From contig NZ_LGTQ01000009.1 in NCBI RefSeq assembly GCF_001306455.1, positions 186,001-250,000 on the forward strand: a stretch of 64,000 nt of DNA, read 5' to 3'. Positions 53,399 through 62,668 of the stretch are shown here, piece after piece. Position 1 is the first letter of the stretch; each line of letters begins with the position of its first letter. The notes under the pieces were generated by a model, which saw only the letters and a list, made by a program, of their open reading frames with translations, made no database searches and was not told where the DNA came from. Source of the stretch: Jiulongibacter sediminis. Lineage in GTDB: Bacteria; Bacteroidota; Bacteroidia; Cytophagales; Spirosomataceae. The translations under genes were made by a program, and so were the position numbers.

Positions 53399-54505
53399 CT
53401 AGGCAAATTTCCGCTCCAGATGAGCATAAAATTCACCGGCTTCTTCTGATCCTGCTTTCCATTGAAATTGCTTTACAGTATTTTGCTCAAGGTGATTAAT
53501 GGCTTGATCATAAGACGAGTAGGTCTCAAGAGCTTCTAATGTTTGATTAAAGGCGTCCAAATCTCCCGCAAAAAGATTTCTAACAAAGAGGTGTCTCTGA
53601 TTAAAAGAGATGCCTTCTTTCAGGCTGCTGATTTTTTTCTTTTGGTGCAGATCCAGTAAATTTTTGGTATTCTCTGAGATGATTCGCTCATTCAGTGTGA
53701 CTGATGTACCACTGTGTTTTTCGTTTAGGCGAGCCATGGCTTCTTCCTGGAGAGCTACAGGTTTATCTATCTTCACCTTGACAGGTATTGGCTTAGCCGG
53801 TATTTCAGGTAGAGGCTCTTCCGTTGGTTTTAAACGGACTGGGTTAGTAGAGGCAGATCCATTTAGAGCTTCATCAAAAAAAGAAGTTTTTCCTGCCGCT
53901 TTTCCCACGTAAAGCGGAAGTATATTGTTGAGGTCTGCAAGTAAGTCTGATGGATCCTCAGTTCCTTCAGAGGCGATGATTTCTTTAAGCCATTGAATGG
54001 CCTCGTTGGCAAACACATTGATGTCACCGGTTTTTTCTCCCAGTTTGTTCAAAATGTGTTTATTGAATACGAAATACTTTGAGTTTTTGTCAATCCAGGA
54101 TTTACTGAGCTTAAAGTCAGGGAGATTTCTCAATTGACCCTCAAAAAAGGCTTGAGGTTCGGCAGCAAGCTGTAAGGTATCAAAAGTTGCCTTACTCAGA
54201 AGGCTTTGGAAAGTCTTTTGGTTGACTGAAATATGACGACTCAGTACATTCATGAAACTCTCTAGAGCTTCTTTCACTTCCGGGTTTGAGTAATCAAAAA
54301 ACGGACTTTTCAAACGCGTATTTTCTTCCTGCCATTTATCGTAAAGGTTTTTGATAACCAGAAGATTAAGCTGTTTTATTTCGCTGATCTGAAGCACTTC
54401 GGCTCCACTGATACTTTCTTTGTTTTTGAAAAATTCATCGCAGAGTAGTGAAGCAAACTGTTCTGCGTATTGCTGGGCATCAGCCGAATTCCACTTGTAG
54501 GTCAT
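53399..54505 (-). CDS. Conserved cytoplasmic protein of unknown function
   Basis: The ATG at 54505 gives 368 residues and begins MTYKWNSADAQQYAEQFASL; an earlier ATG at 54559 would add 18 residues with no support. It is helical, with a Pro-rich linker (about 255-275: EEPLPEIPAKPIPVKVK) between an N-terminal and a C-terminal helical domain. No signal peptide. I recall similar proteins across Cytophagales but no function. Confidence 0.55.
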   Translation of the reverse strand: MTYKWNSADAQQYAEQFASLLCDEFFKNKESISGAEVLQISEIKQLNLLVIKNLYDKWQEENTRLKSPFFDYSNPEVKEALESFMNVLSRHISVNQKTFQSLLSKATFDTLQLAAEPQAFFEGQLRNLPDFKLSKSWIDKNSKYFVFNKHILNKLGEKTGDINVFANEAIQWLKEIIASEGTEDPSDLLADLNNILPLYVGKAAGKTSFFDEALNGSASTNPVRLKPTEEPLPEIPAKPIPVKVKIDKPVALQEEAMARLNEKHSGTSVTLNERIISENTKNLLDLHQKKKISSLKEGISFNQRHLFVRNLFAGDLDAFNQTLEALETYSSYDQAINHLEQNTVKQFQWKAGSEEAGEFYAHLERKFA

Positions 54506-54599
54506 TATCAAAATGTCTTTTTTTGTAGGAGTAAGCACAATTGTACAGTAAAGGTACAAAATTTGTGCATTTCATAGACAACGAAGAAAATCAGATTTT

Positions 54600-55229
54600 A
54601 TGTTTCTGGAGCCAAAAAGTGGGAAAGCATCTGAGAAAAAATCAGGATGGGTAGAGGTAATCTGTGGCTCTATGTTTAGCGGTAAAACGGAAGAGCTGAT
54701 CAGAAGGCTAAACCGGGCCAGAATTGCAAAACAAAATGTTGAGATTTTTAAGCCGGGTATAGACACCCGTTATGATGAGGAGGATATTGTTTCTCATAAC
54801 CAAAATTCTATTCGATCTACTCCGGTAAATGCTTCGGGCGAAATTTTACTTTACGCAGGCAATTGTGAAGTAGTAGGGATAGATGAGGCTCAGTTTCTGG
54901 ATTCAGGAATAATAGATGTTGTAAATAAACTGGCAGCTGGCGGAAAGCGGGTAATCATCGCAGGTTTGGATATGGATTCCACCGGTGCTCCTTTTGGGGC
55001 AATGCCTCAACTTATGGCGGTGGCTGAATATGTCACGAAGGTGCATGCTATTTGTGTGCAGTGCGGAGATATTGCTCATTTTTCATACCGTAAGGTCAAA
55101 AATGAAAAACAGGTGATGCTAGGTGAGCAGGAGAGCTATGAAGCCCGCTGCAGACGTTGCTATCACCTGTCTGATAAATTACCGGCTGTACCCGCACCCC
55201 CTGCTAAAGAAAACGAGACGGCCGATTAA
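54600..55229 (+). CDS. tdk: Thymidine kinase
   Basis: The type II thymidine kinase P-loop ([10 protein letters not shown], residues 23-32), the catalytic DEAQF motif (VGIDEAQFL) and four zinc-binding cysteines (CVQCGD and CRRC) are present. It phosphorylates thymidine with ATP in the salvage pathway. The 209-residue length fits the family. Divergent from the previous gene. Confidence 0.95.
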   Translation: MFLEPKSGKASEKKSGWVEVICGSMFSGKTEELIRRLNRARIAKQNVEIFKPGIDTRYDEEDIVSHNQNSIRSTPVNASGEILLYAGNCEVVGIDEAQFLDSGIIDVVNKLAAGGKRVIIAGLDMDSTGAPFGAMPQLMAVAEYVTKVHAICVQCGDIAHFSYRKVKNEKQVMLGEQESYEARCRRCYHLSDKLPAVPAPPAKENETAD

Positions 55230-55231
55230 TT

Positions 55232-55528
55232 CTATTTCTGAGAATAAGGCCTTTTGTAGTTTCGCTTTGAGGCCGGCGAGGTGGTAAGAGCTACTACCAG
55301 CGACTTGCTTTTTCTATTTGGTCTCTTATAGTTTTTACTTACTTCTTTGGTGATCTCTGACCCGTAAGGGTTGCCTTTCCACTCCTGTCTTACAGTAGCC
55401 TTGGCTTTGTAGTTTCTTGAATTTCTCAATGGGTTCATACTTTCTTCTATTTCCTGGGCGAAGGCTCCTCCTCCGGTTATAATAACTGCACTTAATGCTT
55501 TGCTTACGATTTTAAATAGTTTGTTCAT
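55232..55528 (-). CDS. Small exported basic protein of unknown function
   Basis: The 98-residue protein has a hydrophobic N-terminus ending AFAQ and a Lys/Arg/Asn/Tyr-rich tail (RNYKAKATVR, NYKRPNRKS, SKRNYKRPYSQ). The repeated NYK(R)P units suggest a small secreted or surface-binding protein. Its 3' end lies 2 bp from tdk (convergent). Family not recognised. Confidence 0.45.
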   Translation of the reverse strand: MNKLFKIVSKALSAVIITGGGAFAQEIEESMNPLRNSRNYKAKATVRQEWKGNPYGSEITKEVSKNYKRPNRKSKSLVVALTTSPASKRNYKRPYSQK

Positions 55529-55548
55529 TTCTTTAATTGTTTTATGGT

Positions 55549-55911
55549 TTATGCTGCTGCTTTTGGGTAATAATAAGCGTGGAAAACCGGACGCATATGA
55601 ATCATTTCTTCCAGCTTTCGCTGAGCCGGATTAAACATCTGATAGTCCTCTTTTGCCAGATTTTTCAATACATTCAGCAGGTAGAACATAGAGTCAGGGT
55701 TAGTGGTGAAATCTTTAAAAGTGAACTTTATAAATTCATCTTTCTCTTCTCTTTTAATAAAGAGAATGAGATAAAGATCTACACCATCTATATGGCTGAT
55801 CGTCTGGTTTTTCCCAAATGTGGCCGGTGTGATTTTCTGGTCAGCTAAAAAGTCCAGAATCTCAACCGCCTCATTGCTGATGTACAGATTATCTGTGAGT
55901 TGTTTTTCCAT
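55549..55911 (-). CDS. Small conserved protein of unknown function
   Basis: A 120-residue cytoplasmic protein (ISNEAVEILDFLADQKITPA, then DLYLILFIKREEKDEFIKFT) without signal or known motif. It reads in the same direction as the preceding basic protein gene, 20 bp upstream, and probably shares its transcript. Confidence 0.5.
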   Translation of the reverse strand: MEKQLTDNLYISNEAVEILDFLADQKITPATFGKNQTISHIDGVDLYLILFIKREEKDEFIKFTFKDFTTNPDSMFYLLNVLKNLAKEDYQMFNPAQRKLEEMIHMRPVFHAYYYPKAAA

Positions 55912-56264
55912 GCTTATTAGATTAATGAAGCGTAATTGCTTTGAACAAAGATAATAAGCTCAATTTTAATTATTCAAAATATAATATGGAAAAAAAATTA
56001 TATAACGAATAATAAATGGAAAATATCAAATATTTAAAATTATTTAAAATATTATTTTGCAAAAGTTCCTCAATGAGCAATTGAGAGGTCATTTTAGAGG
56101 AGGTAGCCAATGAAAATACTTTATCAAGGCTATTTTTAAAATAATGTATGTTTTTGGGGGCTAAATCCGTACTTTTGGGAAATATTCTTCTAATCAGAGG
56201 TTATTTTTACCTTCAGGGAGCTCTTTTTAGAGTGAGCTTTAATTGGAAGGATTTAAAAAACGGG
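55912..56264. other. A/T-rich intergenic region
   Basis: About 350 bp with strong A/T richness at 55970-56060 and no credible gene. The plus-strand ORF through 56148-56393 runs antisense into the FkbM gene. A promoter region for the minus-strand gene at 55911 is the likely content. Confidence 0.5.
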
Positions 56265-56972
56265 CTAGGGAAGAGCCATGATTTCAGTGTCGCCGGTCTC
56301 AGACTCGGGCTCCAATACTTCTATCTTATAGTTTTCTCCTTTAAGAAATTGAAGCACAGACCGATGAAGTTCGTCGCTGTGGGTGGCAATTAACATTTTT
56401 GGTCGGTACGTAGAGATGGTTTCCTGACAACCTTTAATCACCTCGATTTCGCCACCTTCCACATCGATTTTTATAAAATCAGGTTTAGGCAGTTTTTTGT
56501 TTTGAACCCATTGGTCTATATGAATCATTTCCACTTCGAGATTTCCGTAGTCTGAAACATGACCTGTAGCTGAGCCGGTCTGAGTGTTAAACCGAACAGT
56601 ACCTGTTTTATCGCCAATGGCATAAGGAAATAGCTGAACGCCCTGGGTATTGTTCAGTTTCATATGTTTTTCGAAAAATTTGCGGTTTGCCGGACGGGGC
56701 TCAAATGAAAAAATATGATCTGATTTTTGACTTGCCAGCAAAGAGAAATAACCAAAGTGAGCACCGATGTCAAAAAAGACGTCATCTTCTTTAAAGTGCT
56801 CTAGAAAAGCCTTGGCTTTGTAAGTCTCAAAACGCCCTTTGATGAATTTTGACCCGGAGGTGGCGATCCATTTTTTACCTTGTAAAGGACCATCCTGGAT
56901 TCTTACGACGATACCACTGAAGAGTTGTTTGAAAAAGTGCTTTACAGACATTACGGGGCGTTTAAGCCTCAA
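56265..56972 (-). CDS. FkbM-family methyltransferase
   Basis: The 235-residue protein has the SAM-binding core DDVFFDIGAHFGYFSLLAS, HIFSFEPRPANRKF and FIKIDVEGGEIEVIKG of FkbM-type methyltransferases, which often act on sugars of polysaccharides or glycolipids. The start could be 56972 or the internal ATG at 56951. No glycan gene cluster surrounds it. Confidence 0.85.
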   Translation of the reverse strand: MRLKRPVMSVKHFFKQLFSGIVVRIQDGPLQGKKWIATSGSKFIKGRFETYKAKAFLEHFKEDDVFFDIGAHFGYFSLLASQKSDHIFSFEPRPANRKFFEKHMKLNNTQGVQLFPYAIGDKTGTVRFNTQTGSATGHVSDYGNLEVEMIHIDQWVQNKKLPKPDFIKIDVEGGEIEVIKGCQETISTYRPKMLIATHSDELHRSVLQFLKGENYKIEVLEPESETGDTEIMALP

Positions 56973-57003
56973 AGGTACACCAACCTGTTAAATTTTGAAA
57001 TGC

Positions 57004-58080
57004 TTATTTCACTTCTACACGGCCGTAAGAAGAGGTAACCCGTACTTTTGTGGCATTGGTTTCAGTGGTAGTACCAATGAGCATTCTCTTTTCTGCGTCG
57101 TTGCCGGTGGTAATATAATGGACCTTTGGCTGGTCTTTCAATACCAAATCAGTGTTTCGGGTATTGGTGCTGAGATCATAGCGACCCTTTACACATAGCG
57201 GAAGCTCAAGATTGGTGTGAGAGCTCTCAATCTCCAGTTTGTCTACGTCAGCCATAATTTCTCCAAGGATAAACTCCTTGGCATATTTGACCTGGAAGCG
57301 GCAGCTTTCGCTCACTTTATCAATATGACCTGAGCCATATGAGGTCTTCATGTCCACATGATCAGCCATCAGCACTTTGACGTTACCACTGGTGTTGGTC
57401 ATGACCACATTCTCAGCTTTATCAATGAGCAGGGCCGTTTGCCGTGCGTTCAGCTGTCCGCCTTTCATTGACTTGATAAAACCCTTACCAAAATTAAGAT
57501 CGATGACAGATCGCTCATTTTTTAAATGATCAGCGAAGAGGTTGCCATAGTTTTGATGGAGGTTTAAAACAGATAAAAATCGGGGGATATAAACATCACC
57601 ATGGGAGTTTTCCACGGTCAAATCATGACCCTCAGGCATCCATACCTCGTAATCAACTCGGAGGAAATTACGTTCTTCTTTATCATCACCTCCATTGATA
57701 TTATTTTCAAAGGCCGAAGCGAGGCATTGGAGATCTGTTTTGAAATGAATTTCACCATTTACTTTTTCAGAGTGGATCTTTACAATCTCCAGAAAAGCCT
57801 GAACTTTCTTTTCGGAAGGGGCATTGGCTGTAATTTCAATATTGACTTTCACTTCTGGTTTTTCCCAGACTCTGACCTTTACATCACCAAAATGATTCTC
57901 AATATGTACCGGTTCATGGCCACTCAGGTGGTGCGTATGCGTTATTGATTTTTTCTTTTCAATCAGATTTTCAGGAACCTCATTATGGCCGACATGTAAT
58001 TTTATACATTCCTTTTCTTTTGCCTGAAGACCAAAATTCAAAAGGAGTAAACCTAATACAATTAAAATTTTTGCTTTCAT
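57004..58080 (-). CDS. DUF4097-like exported beta-helix-type protein
   Basis: The 358-residue protein has a signal peptide (1-20, ending LQAK) and repeated short strands (HIENHFGDVKVRVWEKPEVK, LTVENSHGDVYIPR, VTSSYGRVEVK) as in DUF4097 adhesin-like proteins, including GDV- and GRV-type turns. It is the last gene of an ECF sigma/anti-sigma operon and probably one of its targets. Function unknown. Confidence 0.65.
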   Translation of the reverse strand: MKAKILIVLGLLLLNFGLQAKEKECIKLHVGHNEVPENLIEKKKSITHTHHLSGHEPVHIENHFGDVKVRVWEKPEVKVNIEITANAPSEKKVQAFLEIVKIHSEKVNGEIHFKTDLQCLASAFENNINGGDDKEERNFLRVDYEVWMPEGHDLTVENSHGDVYIPRFLSVLNLHQNYGNLFADHLKNERSVIDLNFGKGFIKSMKGGQLNARQTALLIDKAENVVMTNTSGNVKVLMADHVDMKTSYGSGHIDKVSESCRFQVKYAKEFILGEIMADVDKLEIESSHTNLELPLCVKGRYDLSTNTRNTDLVLKDQPKVHYITTGNDAEKRMLIGTTTETNATKVRVTSSYGRVEVK

Positions 58081-58085
58081 ACGAC

Positions 58086-58664
58086 TTATACAAATTGAAC
58101 AGGGACTTCTTCTTCCATCTCAAATGGAGAAAGTACCATGTCGTCTTTTTCCTGTTCTTGTTCTTTTTTGATAACATCAAGTTGACGATCAAGTAGCTCT
58201 AGCTGCCAGTTCAGGTTCTCAATCATCTGGTCCAGAATAATTTCCTGATTTGGGTTATTGGGCAGCTCATTTTTTAGTTCTCCGTAACTTTCGTCAAGGG
58301 CCTTAAGGTCTTCATTAAACTGCTCAACCAGACCGGGGTTAACATCCTGAAAGGTATTCAGTTGTTTTTTCTTTTCATTCACAGAAGAACTGAAGCGAAC
58401 CATTTCCGCACCATATCTCGGACTGAGGTTAATGATCTCTTTATGCTCTTTAATGGGTCTGGAGTATTTACCAGCCACATAGCCCAGGCTCAATAGAATA
58501 GCTACTGATGCCGCTATGCCCATTCTAAACCAGGGTTTTGATTTCAGGGGGATGGTACCTCCAGCATTTAATCCCAGCTCTATTTTGTCCCAAAGCCCCT
58601 CAGAAACCTCAGCGGTATCAAAAGAACGGCGATTATTTTCTATGAAATCTTTAAGCTTGTCCAT
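58086..58664 (-). CDS. Anti-sigma factor-like membrane protein
   Basis: The 192-residue protein has a short cytoplasmic N-terminus (KDFIENNRRSFDTAEVSEGL), typical of Bacteroidota anti-sigma proteins, one membrane segment (about 49-66) and a helical periplasmic part. It overlaps the sigma factor gene by 14 bp and is followed 5 bp later by the DUF4097 gene, so it most likely sequesters that sigma factor until an envelope signal releases it. Confidence 0.78.
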   Translation of the reverse strand: MDKLKDFIENNRRSFDTAEVSEGLWDKIELGLNAGGTIPLKSKPWFRMGIAASVAILLSLGYVAGKYSRPIKEHKEIINLSPRYGAEMVRFSSSVNEKKKQLNTFQDVNPGLVEQFNEDLKALDESYGELKNELPNNPNQEIILDQMIENLNWQLELLDRQLDVIKKEQEQEKDDMVLSPFEMEEEVPVQFV

Positions 58665-59316
58665 CTCTTATGATCTGTACTAATTTCTTTTTTGCTCGCA
58701 TATATTGTGTTCTGGAGGTGCTTTCGCTGATTTCCAGAAAACCTGCTATTTCTTCATGATCGTACCCCTCGAAAAGGTACATATTTAAAACGGTGCGGTA
58801 GCCATCAGGCAGCATTTCCAAAGCCCGACTTACGGTTTCAACTCTATATTCAAGTTCGCTCTCATCAATTCCCAAACTTTCAGGCTCCTCTATTTTATAC
58901 TGATGATCTTCTATATCCACCAGTTCCAGCTTTTTGGCTCTCAGGTGATTTATAGATTTATTGACCACAATTTGCTTCAGCCACAACCCGAACGATGATT
59001 CCATTCTGAATGAATGAATTTTAGTAAATGCATCAATAAACGCCTCCTGCAGTACATCTTCAGCCTCTTCCTGCTGTTTTACAAAACGCAAACAGGTATT
59101 CAGCATGGCTCGTGAGTAAAGCTTATACAATTTGTATTGAGCTTGTCGGTCGCCATGTTTACACCTTTCTACTAATTCTGTGTTTTTTTCTATGTAAACC
59201 TTGGGTGTCAAATTTCTCGGCACCTCTACCCGCACGAGGGATTCTTTATTTATCGATGTTTTGGTTTCTGCTCGGGTGTTCAGAACGACCTCAAAACTAC
59301 AGTGAAGAGAAACCAA
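58651..59316 (-). CDS. ECF-type RNA polymerase sigma factor
   Basis: Sigma region 2 (about 60-125: YKLYSRAMLNTCLRFVKQQE, EDVLQEAFIDAF) and region 4 (about 160-215: PDGYRTVLNMYLFEGYDHEE, IAGFLEISESTSRTQ) are clear. The 221-residue length suggests up to about 40 extra N-terminal residues; translation may start downstream of 59316. Overlap with the anti-sigma gene supports a sigma/anti-sigma pair. Confidence 0.92.
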   Translation of the reverse strand: MVSLHCSFEVVLNTRAETKTSINKESLVRVEVPRNLTPKVYIEKNTELVERCKHGDRQAQYKLYKLYSRAMLNTCLRFVKQQEEAEDVLQEAFIDAFTKIHSFRMESSFGLWLKQIVVNKSINHLRAKKLELVDIEDHQYKIEEPESLGIDESELEYRVETVSRALEMLPDGYRTVLNMYLFEGYDHEEIAGFLEISESTSRTQYMRAKKKLVQIIRDGQA

Positions 59317-59530
59317 TAGAAAGAGAATGTTGCATAAGCGGTGTTATTTTGTGATGAGAGAAATGGTGGAATTTAACTTCAATAAAATCAGTTAGTTATA
59401 TACCGAAAAACAGGGGAGGTGATGAGGGTTAGCTCAATTTTTTTTTCTGTTAAAGTGGATAGAAATATGTTTTGTAAACCTCGTTTTCTATAAAATCTAT
59501 CTACTTTTAAAGTTCAATTTTGCTTTCTGA

Positions 59531-60322
59531 ATGATACCAAAAGTTATAGCAGTTTCTAACCAAAAGGGCGGTGTAGGTAAAACCACAACAAGCGTCAATC
59601 TTTCTGTGGGTTTAGCTATGCGTGGCTATAAGGTTCTTTTGATTGACACGGATTATCAGGCATCGTGTACGGTAGCTCTTGGTATTAATATGGAATATGA
59701 TAATCGAAGCATTTATGCCGCATTGGTTGATTTAGCTCCTATTCAGGATTGTATCATTTCCTCTGGTAGAAAGAACCTCGATTTGATTCCATCCACGCAA
59801 CACCTTGTAGGGGCAGAAATTGAATTAGTGACCGTCACCAATCGGGAATTTATATTAACCGAAAAGCTTGAGGTCATTAAACCGCTCTATGATTTTATTA
59901 TTATTGACTGTCCTCCTTCACTAGGTATTGTGCCGGTAAATAGTCTGGTAGCGGCAGATTCGGTTCTTATTCCACTTCAGTGTGAGTATTTCGGTTTGGA
60001 AGGGCTGGAGATGTTATTGGATACCATCAAAATTATTCAGAAAAGACTCAAACCTGAACTTTACGTGGAAGGTATTCTCATGACCATGTATGATGAAGAA
60101 TCAGATTTGTCCCGCAAAATGATAGCTTTGATGCGATCAAATTTCGGGGATGATGTATTTGATACCTTCATTCCGCGTGACTCTGATTTTATTGATTCAA
60201 CCGCCAGCCAGATTCCAGTCATTGCCTCAAAGAAAAGTAACTCGCCCGGCCTCCAGGCCTACCATCGCCTTATCCTTGAGTTGTTGGAAAAGTATAATTT
60301 GAAGAAGAGGAAGGTATCCTAA
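59531..60322 (+). CDS. Orphan ParA-family ATPase
   Basis: The 263-residue protein has the deviant Walker A (QKGGVGKTT, K12-T18), LLIDTDYQASC and IIIDCPPSLGIVPVNSL. It is a paralogue of the ParA at 62669-63505 but has no ParB next to it and ends 3 bp from convergent dnaB. It may place a cell-pole or membrane machine, or belong to another partition system; this is inference. Confidence 0.85.
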   Translation: MIPKVIAVSNQKGGVGKTTTSVNLSVGLAMRGYKVLLIDTDYQASCTVALGINMEYDNRSIYAALVDLAPIQDCIISSGRKNLDLIPSTQHLVGAEIELVTVTNREFILTEKLEVIKPLYDFIIIDCPPSLGIVPVNSLVAADSVLIPLQCEYFGLEGLEMLLDTIKIIQKRLKPELYVEGILMTMYDEESDLSRKMIALMRSNFGDDVFDTFIPRDSDFIDSTASQIPVIASKKSNSPGLQAYHRLILELLEKYNLKKRKVS

Positions 60323-60325
60323 CTC

Positions 60326-61786
60326 CTACATATCATTCGCCTTACTTCCGATCGTAATGCCGGTTTGTTGTTCATATTCCTCGGCTGAGACGTGGAAGCC
60401 ATCGAATTCGGCGAAGCGAGTGTATTTACCAATGAATCGCATTTTGACATCTTCAGTACCGCCGCTTCGGTTTTTGGCGATGATCATTTCGGCGTAGCCT
60501 TTAGTACTGGTCCCGTCTTCCAGAGAATCAATATCGTAATATTCAGGTCTGTATAAGAACATCACCACATCAGCATCCTGTTCAATGGAACCTGATTCTC
60601 TGAGGTCAGAGAGTTGAGGGCGTTTATCACCACCTCTTGTTTCCACCGAACGGCTAAGTTGTGAGAGGGAGATTACCGGAACATTAAGTTCTTTGGCCAG
60701 AGTTTTTAGTGATCTGGAGATTGCGGCAATTTCCTGTTCACGATTCATACCCTGCTTGATGTTTCCGGCGGTCATAAGTTGCAGGTAATCAATGATGATC
60801 ATCTTGATATTATGAAAAGCCTTGAGACGACGGGCCTTTGTTCTCAGCTCCAGAATAGAGAGTGCAGGGGTATCATCCACATAAATTGGAGCTGTGGATA
60901 GGTTGTTTAATCTGGAGTGTAGCGAGTGCCATTCGTCTTTATCGAGCTCTCCTTTTCTAAGTTTTTGACTGTCAATCTCCGCCTCGGCCGAAATTAAACG
61001 AAGCATCACCTGCTGTGCCGACATTTCAAGCGAAAAAAGAGCCACAGGCAAATGGAAATCAATAGCTGCATTTCTTAATGCAGAAACTACAAAGGCAGTT
61101 TTTCCCATCCCTGGTCTGGCTGCAATAATGATGAGCTCAGTATTATGAAAACCACCGGTAATTCGGTCTAATGACGGAAAGCCGGAAGGCACATTGCTGT
61201 GTTCAGCGTTTTGGTCAGATTTATTTTTGATTTCCTCAAGTGTTTTCTGAACTACGGCACTCAGCTCGGGAATATTCTTGTTAAGGTTACCCTCCTGAAT
61301 TTCGCGAAGAGATTGCTCAGTGGAATCCATCAGTCCGTAAACATCGGTGGTGTCTTCGTAAGCTTTATTTTTTACGACGTCCAGTATTTTGACGATGTTT
61401 CTTCGGATGGCGTATTGTACAATAATGCGGGCATCCTGCTCAATATGGGCCACGGTAGAGTTGGCCATGATTTTTGAGACATAAGAAGCTCCGCCTACAA
61501 ACTCCAGTTCCCCATTTTGACGAAGCTGATTGGTTACCGTGAGTAGATCAATCGGTTCTGTTTTACCGAACAGAGCCAGAATGCTTTGATAAATAGCAAT
61601 ATGCCGTTCATCTTGAAAGCTATCTGATTTAAGAATGTCAATAACTGAGGTAAGTGCATCCTTCTCTTTGATAATTCCGCCGAGAACATTGGCCTCCAAA
61701 GCCTGCACATGCGAAAGCTGCTGAAAAAGCACGGGCTCTCTCGTTGGCCTGATATTGGGCTGCAATCTTCGGTTTTGTTTGGCCAT
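60326..61786 (-). CDS. dnaB: Replicative DNA helicase
   Basis: DnaB N-terminal domain (about 25-130: PVLFQQLSHVQALEANVLGG), linker, and RecA-like helicase domain with Walker A at 222-230 (ARPGMGKT), IIIDYLQLM and LSQLSRSVETRG. It unwinds DNA at the replication fork. It lies 29 bp downstream of parB in the same direction, so parAB-dnaB is likely one unit. The 486-residue length is normal; no intein. Confidence 0.96.
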   Translation of the reverse strand: MAKQNRRLQPNIRPTREPVLFQQLSHVQALEANVLGGIIKEKDALTSVIDILKSDSFQDERHIAIYQSILALFGKTEPIDLLTVTNQLRQNGELEFVGGASYVSKIMANSTVAHIEQDARIIVQYAIRRNIVKILDVVKNKAYEDTTDVYGLMDSTEQSLREIQEGNLNKNIPELSAVVQKTLEEIKNKSDQNAEHSNVPSGFPSLDRITGGFHNTELIIIAARPGMGKTAFVVSALRNAAIDFHLPVALFSLEMSAQQVMLRLISAEAEIDSQKLRKGELDKDEWHSLHSRLNNLSTAPIYVDDTPALSILELRTKARRLKAFHNIKMIIIDYLQLMTAGNIKQGMNREQEIAAISRSLKTLAKELNVPVISLSQLSRSVETRGGDKRPQLSDLRESGSIEQDADVVMFLYRPEYYDIDSLEDGTSTKGYAEMIIAKNRSGGTEDVKMRFIGKYTRFAEFDGFHVSAEEYEQQTGITIGSKANDM

Positions 61787-61815
61787 TTCGGGCTTATTTT
61801 TCTAAGGACAAGAAA

Positions 61816-62667
61816 TTATTGGTCGAGTCCGAGTTTTTCCAAAAACTCATTCAGTTGGTCTTCACTTTCAAAGGGTACAGAAATATGTCCTTTGTCTACA
61901 TCGCTTACCTTGATTTTCAGCGGTACTTTTGTTTTTCCGCGAAGTGATATTTCCTCAATACGCATATCCTCACGATAGGTTTCAAGAGGCGAAAAAGTAT
62001 CGCCAAAAGCATTTTCAGCTTTAACCAGTTCTTCCACCTTACGAGCAGAAAGTCCCTGATTGATGATTTTATGGAAAAGCTCTAATTGAAAAGCTTCGTC
62101 TTCCAATGTAATTAGAGGGCGAGCCTGCCCCATTGAGATTTTGCCAAGCGTAATAGCGGATTGGATAACCGCCGGGAGTTGCAATAAACGAAGGTAATTA
62201 TTGACCGTTGTACGGTTTTTACCAACACGGCTACCAAGTTCATTTTGCTTTAACCCGCAATCGTCAATCATTCGTTGGAAAGAAAGAGCTACCTCAATGG
62301 CATTCAGATTTTGACGCTGAATGTTTTCAATCAAGGCCATTTCTAGCGAACGCTGATCGTCCACATTACGAATATAGGCTGGCACCTCATTTAGGCCAGC
62401 AAGTTTGGAAGCTCTCAGACGTCTTTCGCCTGAAATAAGCTCGTATTCGCCATCAACTTCACGAACAGTCAGTGGCTGAATAATACCATGAACTTTGATA
62501 GATTCAGCCAGTTCTTCGAGAGCTTCTTCATCAAACTCAGTTCTGGGTTGATGAGGATTTGCTTTGATTTTGGAAACCAAAACCTGCTGAACGCCCTCAA
62601 AAGAGGCGACCTTTTTGGAAACTACGAGATCGCTGTCGCTCAATAGTGCACTTAATCCTTTCGCCAT
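61816..62667 (-). CDS. parB: Chromosome partition protein ParB
   Basis: The 283-residue ParB has the CTP-binding ParB/Srx motif (ISGERRLRASKLAG, YIRNVDDQRSLEMALIENIQ), the helix-turn-helix (QNELGSRVGKNRTTVNNYLR, GQARPLITLEDE) and a C-terminal dimerisation part. It binds parS sites and loads with CTP as a clamp. It is separated from parA by 1 bp. No parS (TGTTTCACGTGAAACA-like) site was found in the window. Confidence 0.95.
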   Translation of the reverse strand: MAKGLSALLSDSDLVVSKKVASFEGVQQVLVSKIKANPHQPRTEFDEEALEELAESIKVHGIIQPLTVREVDGEYELISGERRLRASKLAGLNEVPAYIRNVDDQRSLEMALIENIQRQNLNAIEVALSFQRMIDDCGLKQNELGSRVGKNRTTVNNYLRLLQLPAVIQSAITLGKISMGQARPLITLEDEAFQLELFHKIINQGLSARKVEELVKAENAFGDTFSPLETYREDMRIEEISLRGKTKVPLKIKVSDVDKGHISVPFESEDQLNEFLEKLGLDQ

Positions 62668-62668
62668 C

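Noticed and set aside
56099-56141. Nine-codon ORF with GGAGG just before ATG 56110
   Set aside because: Too short to judge; Bacteroidota rarely depend on Shine-Dalgarno sequences, and no similarity could be seen.
56148-56393. Plus-strand ORF of 81 codons
   Set aside because: Its second half is antisense to the FkbM gene and no recognisable domain is visible.
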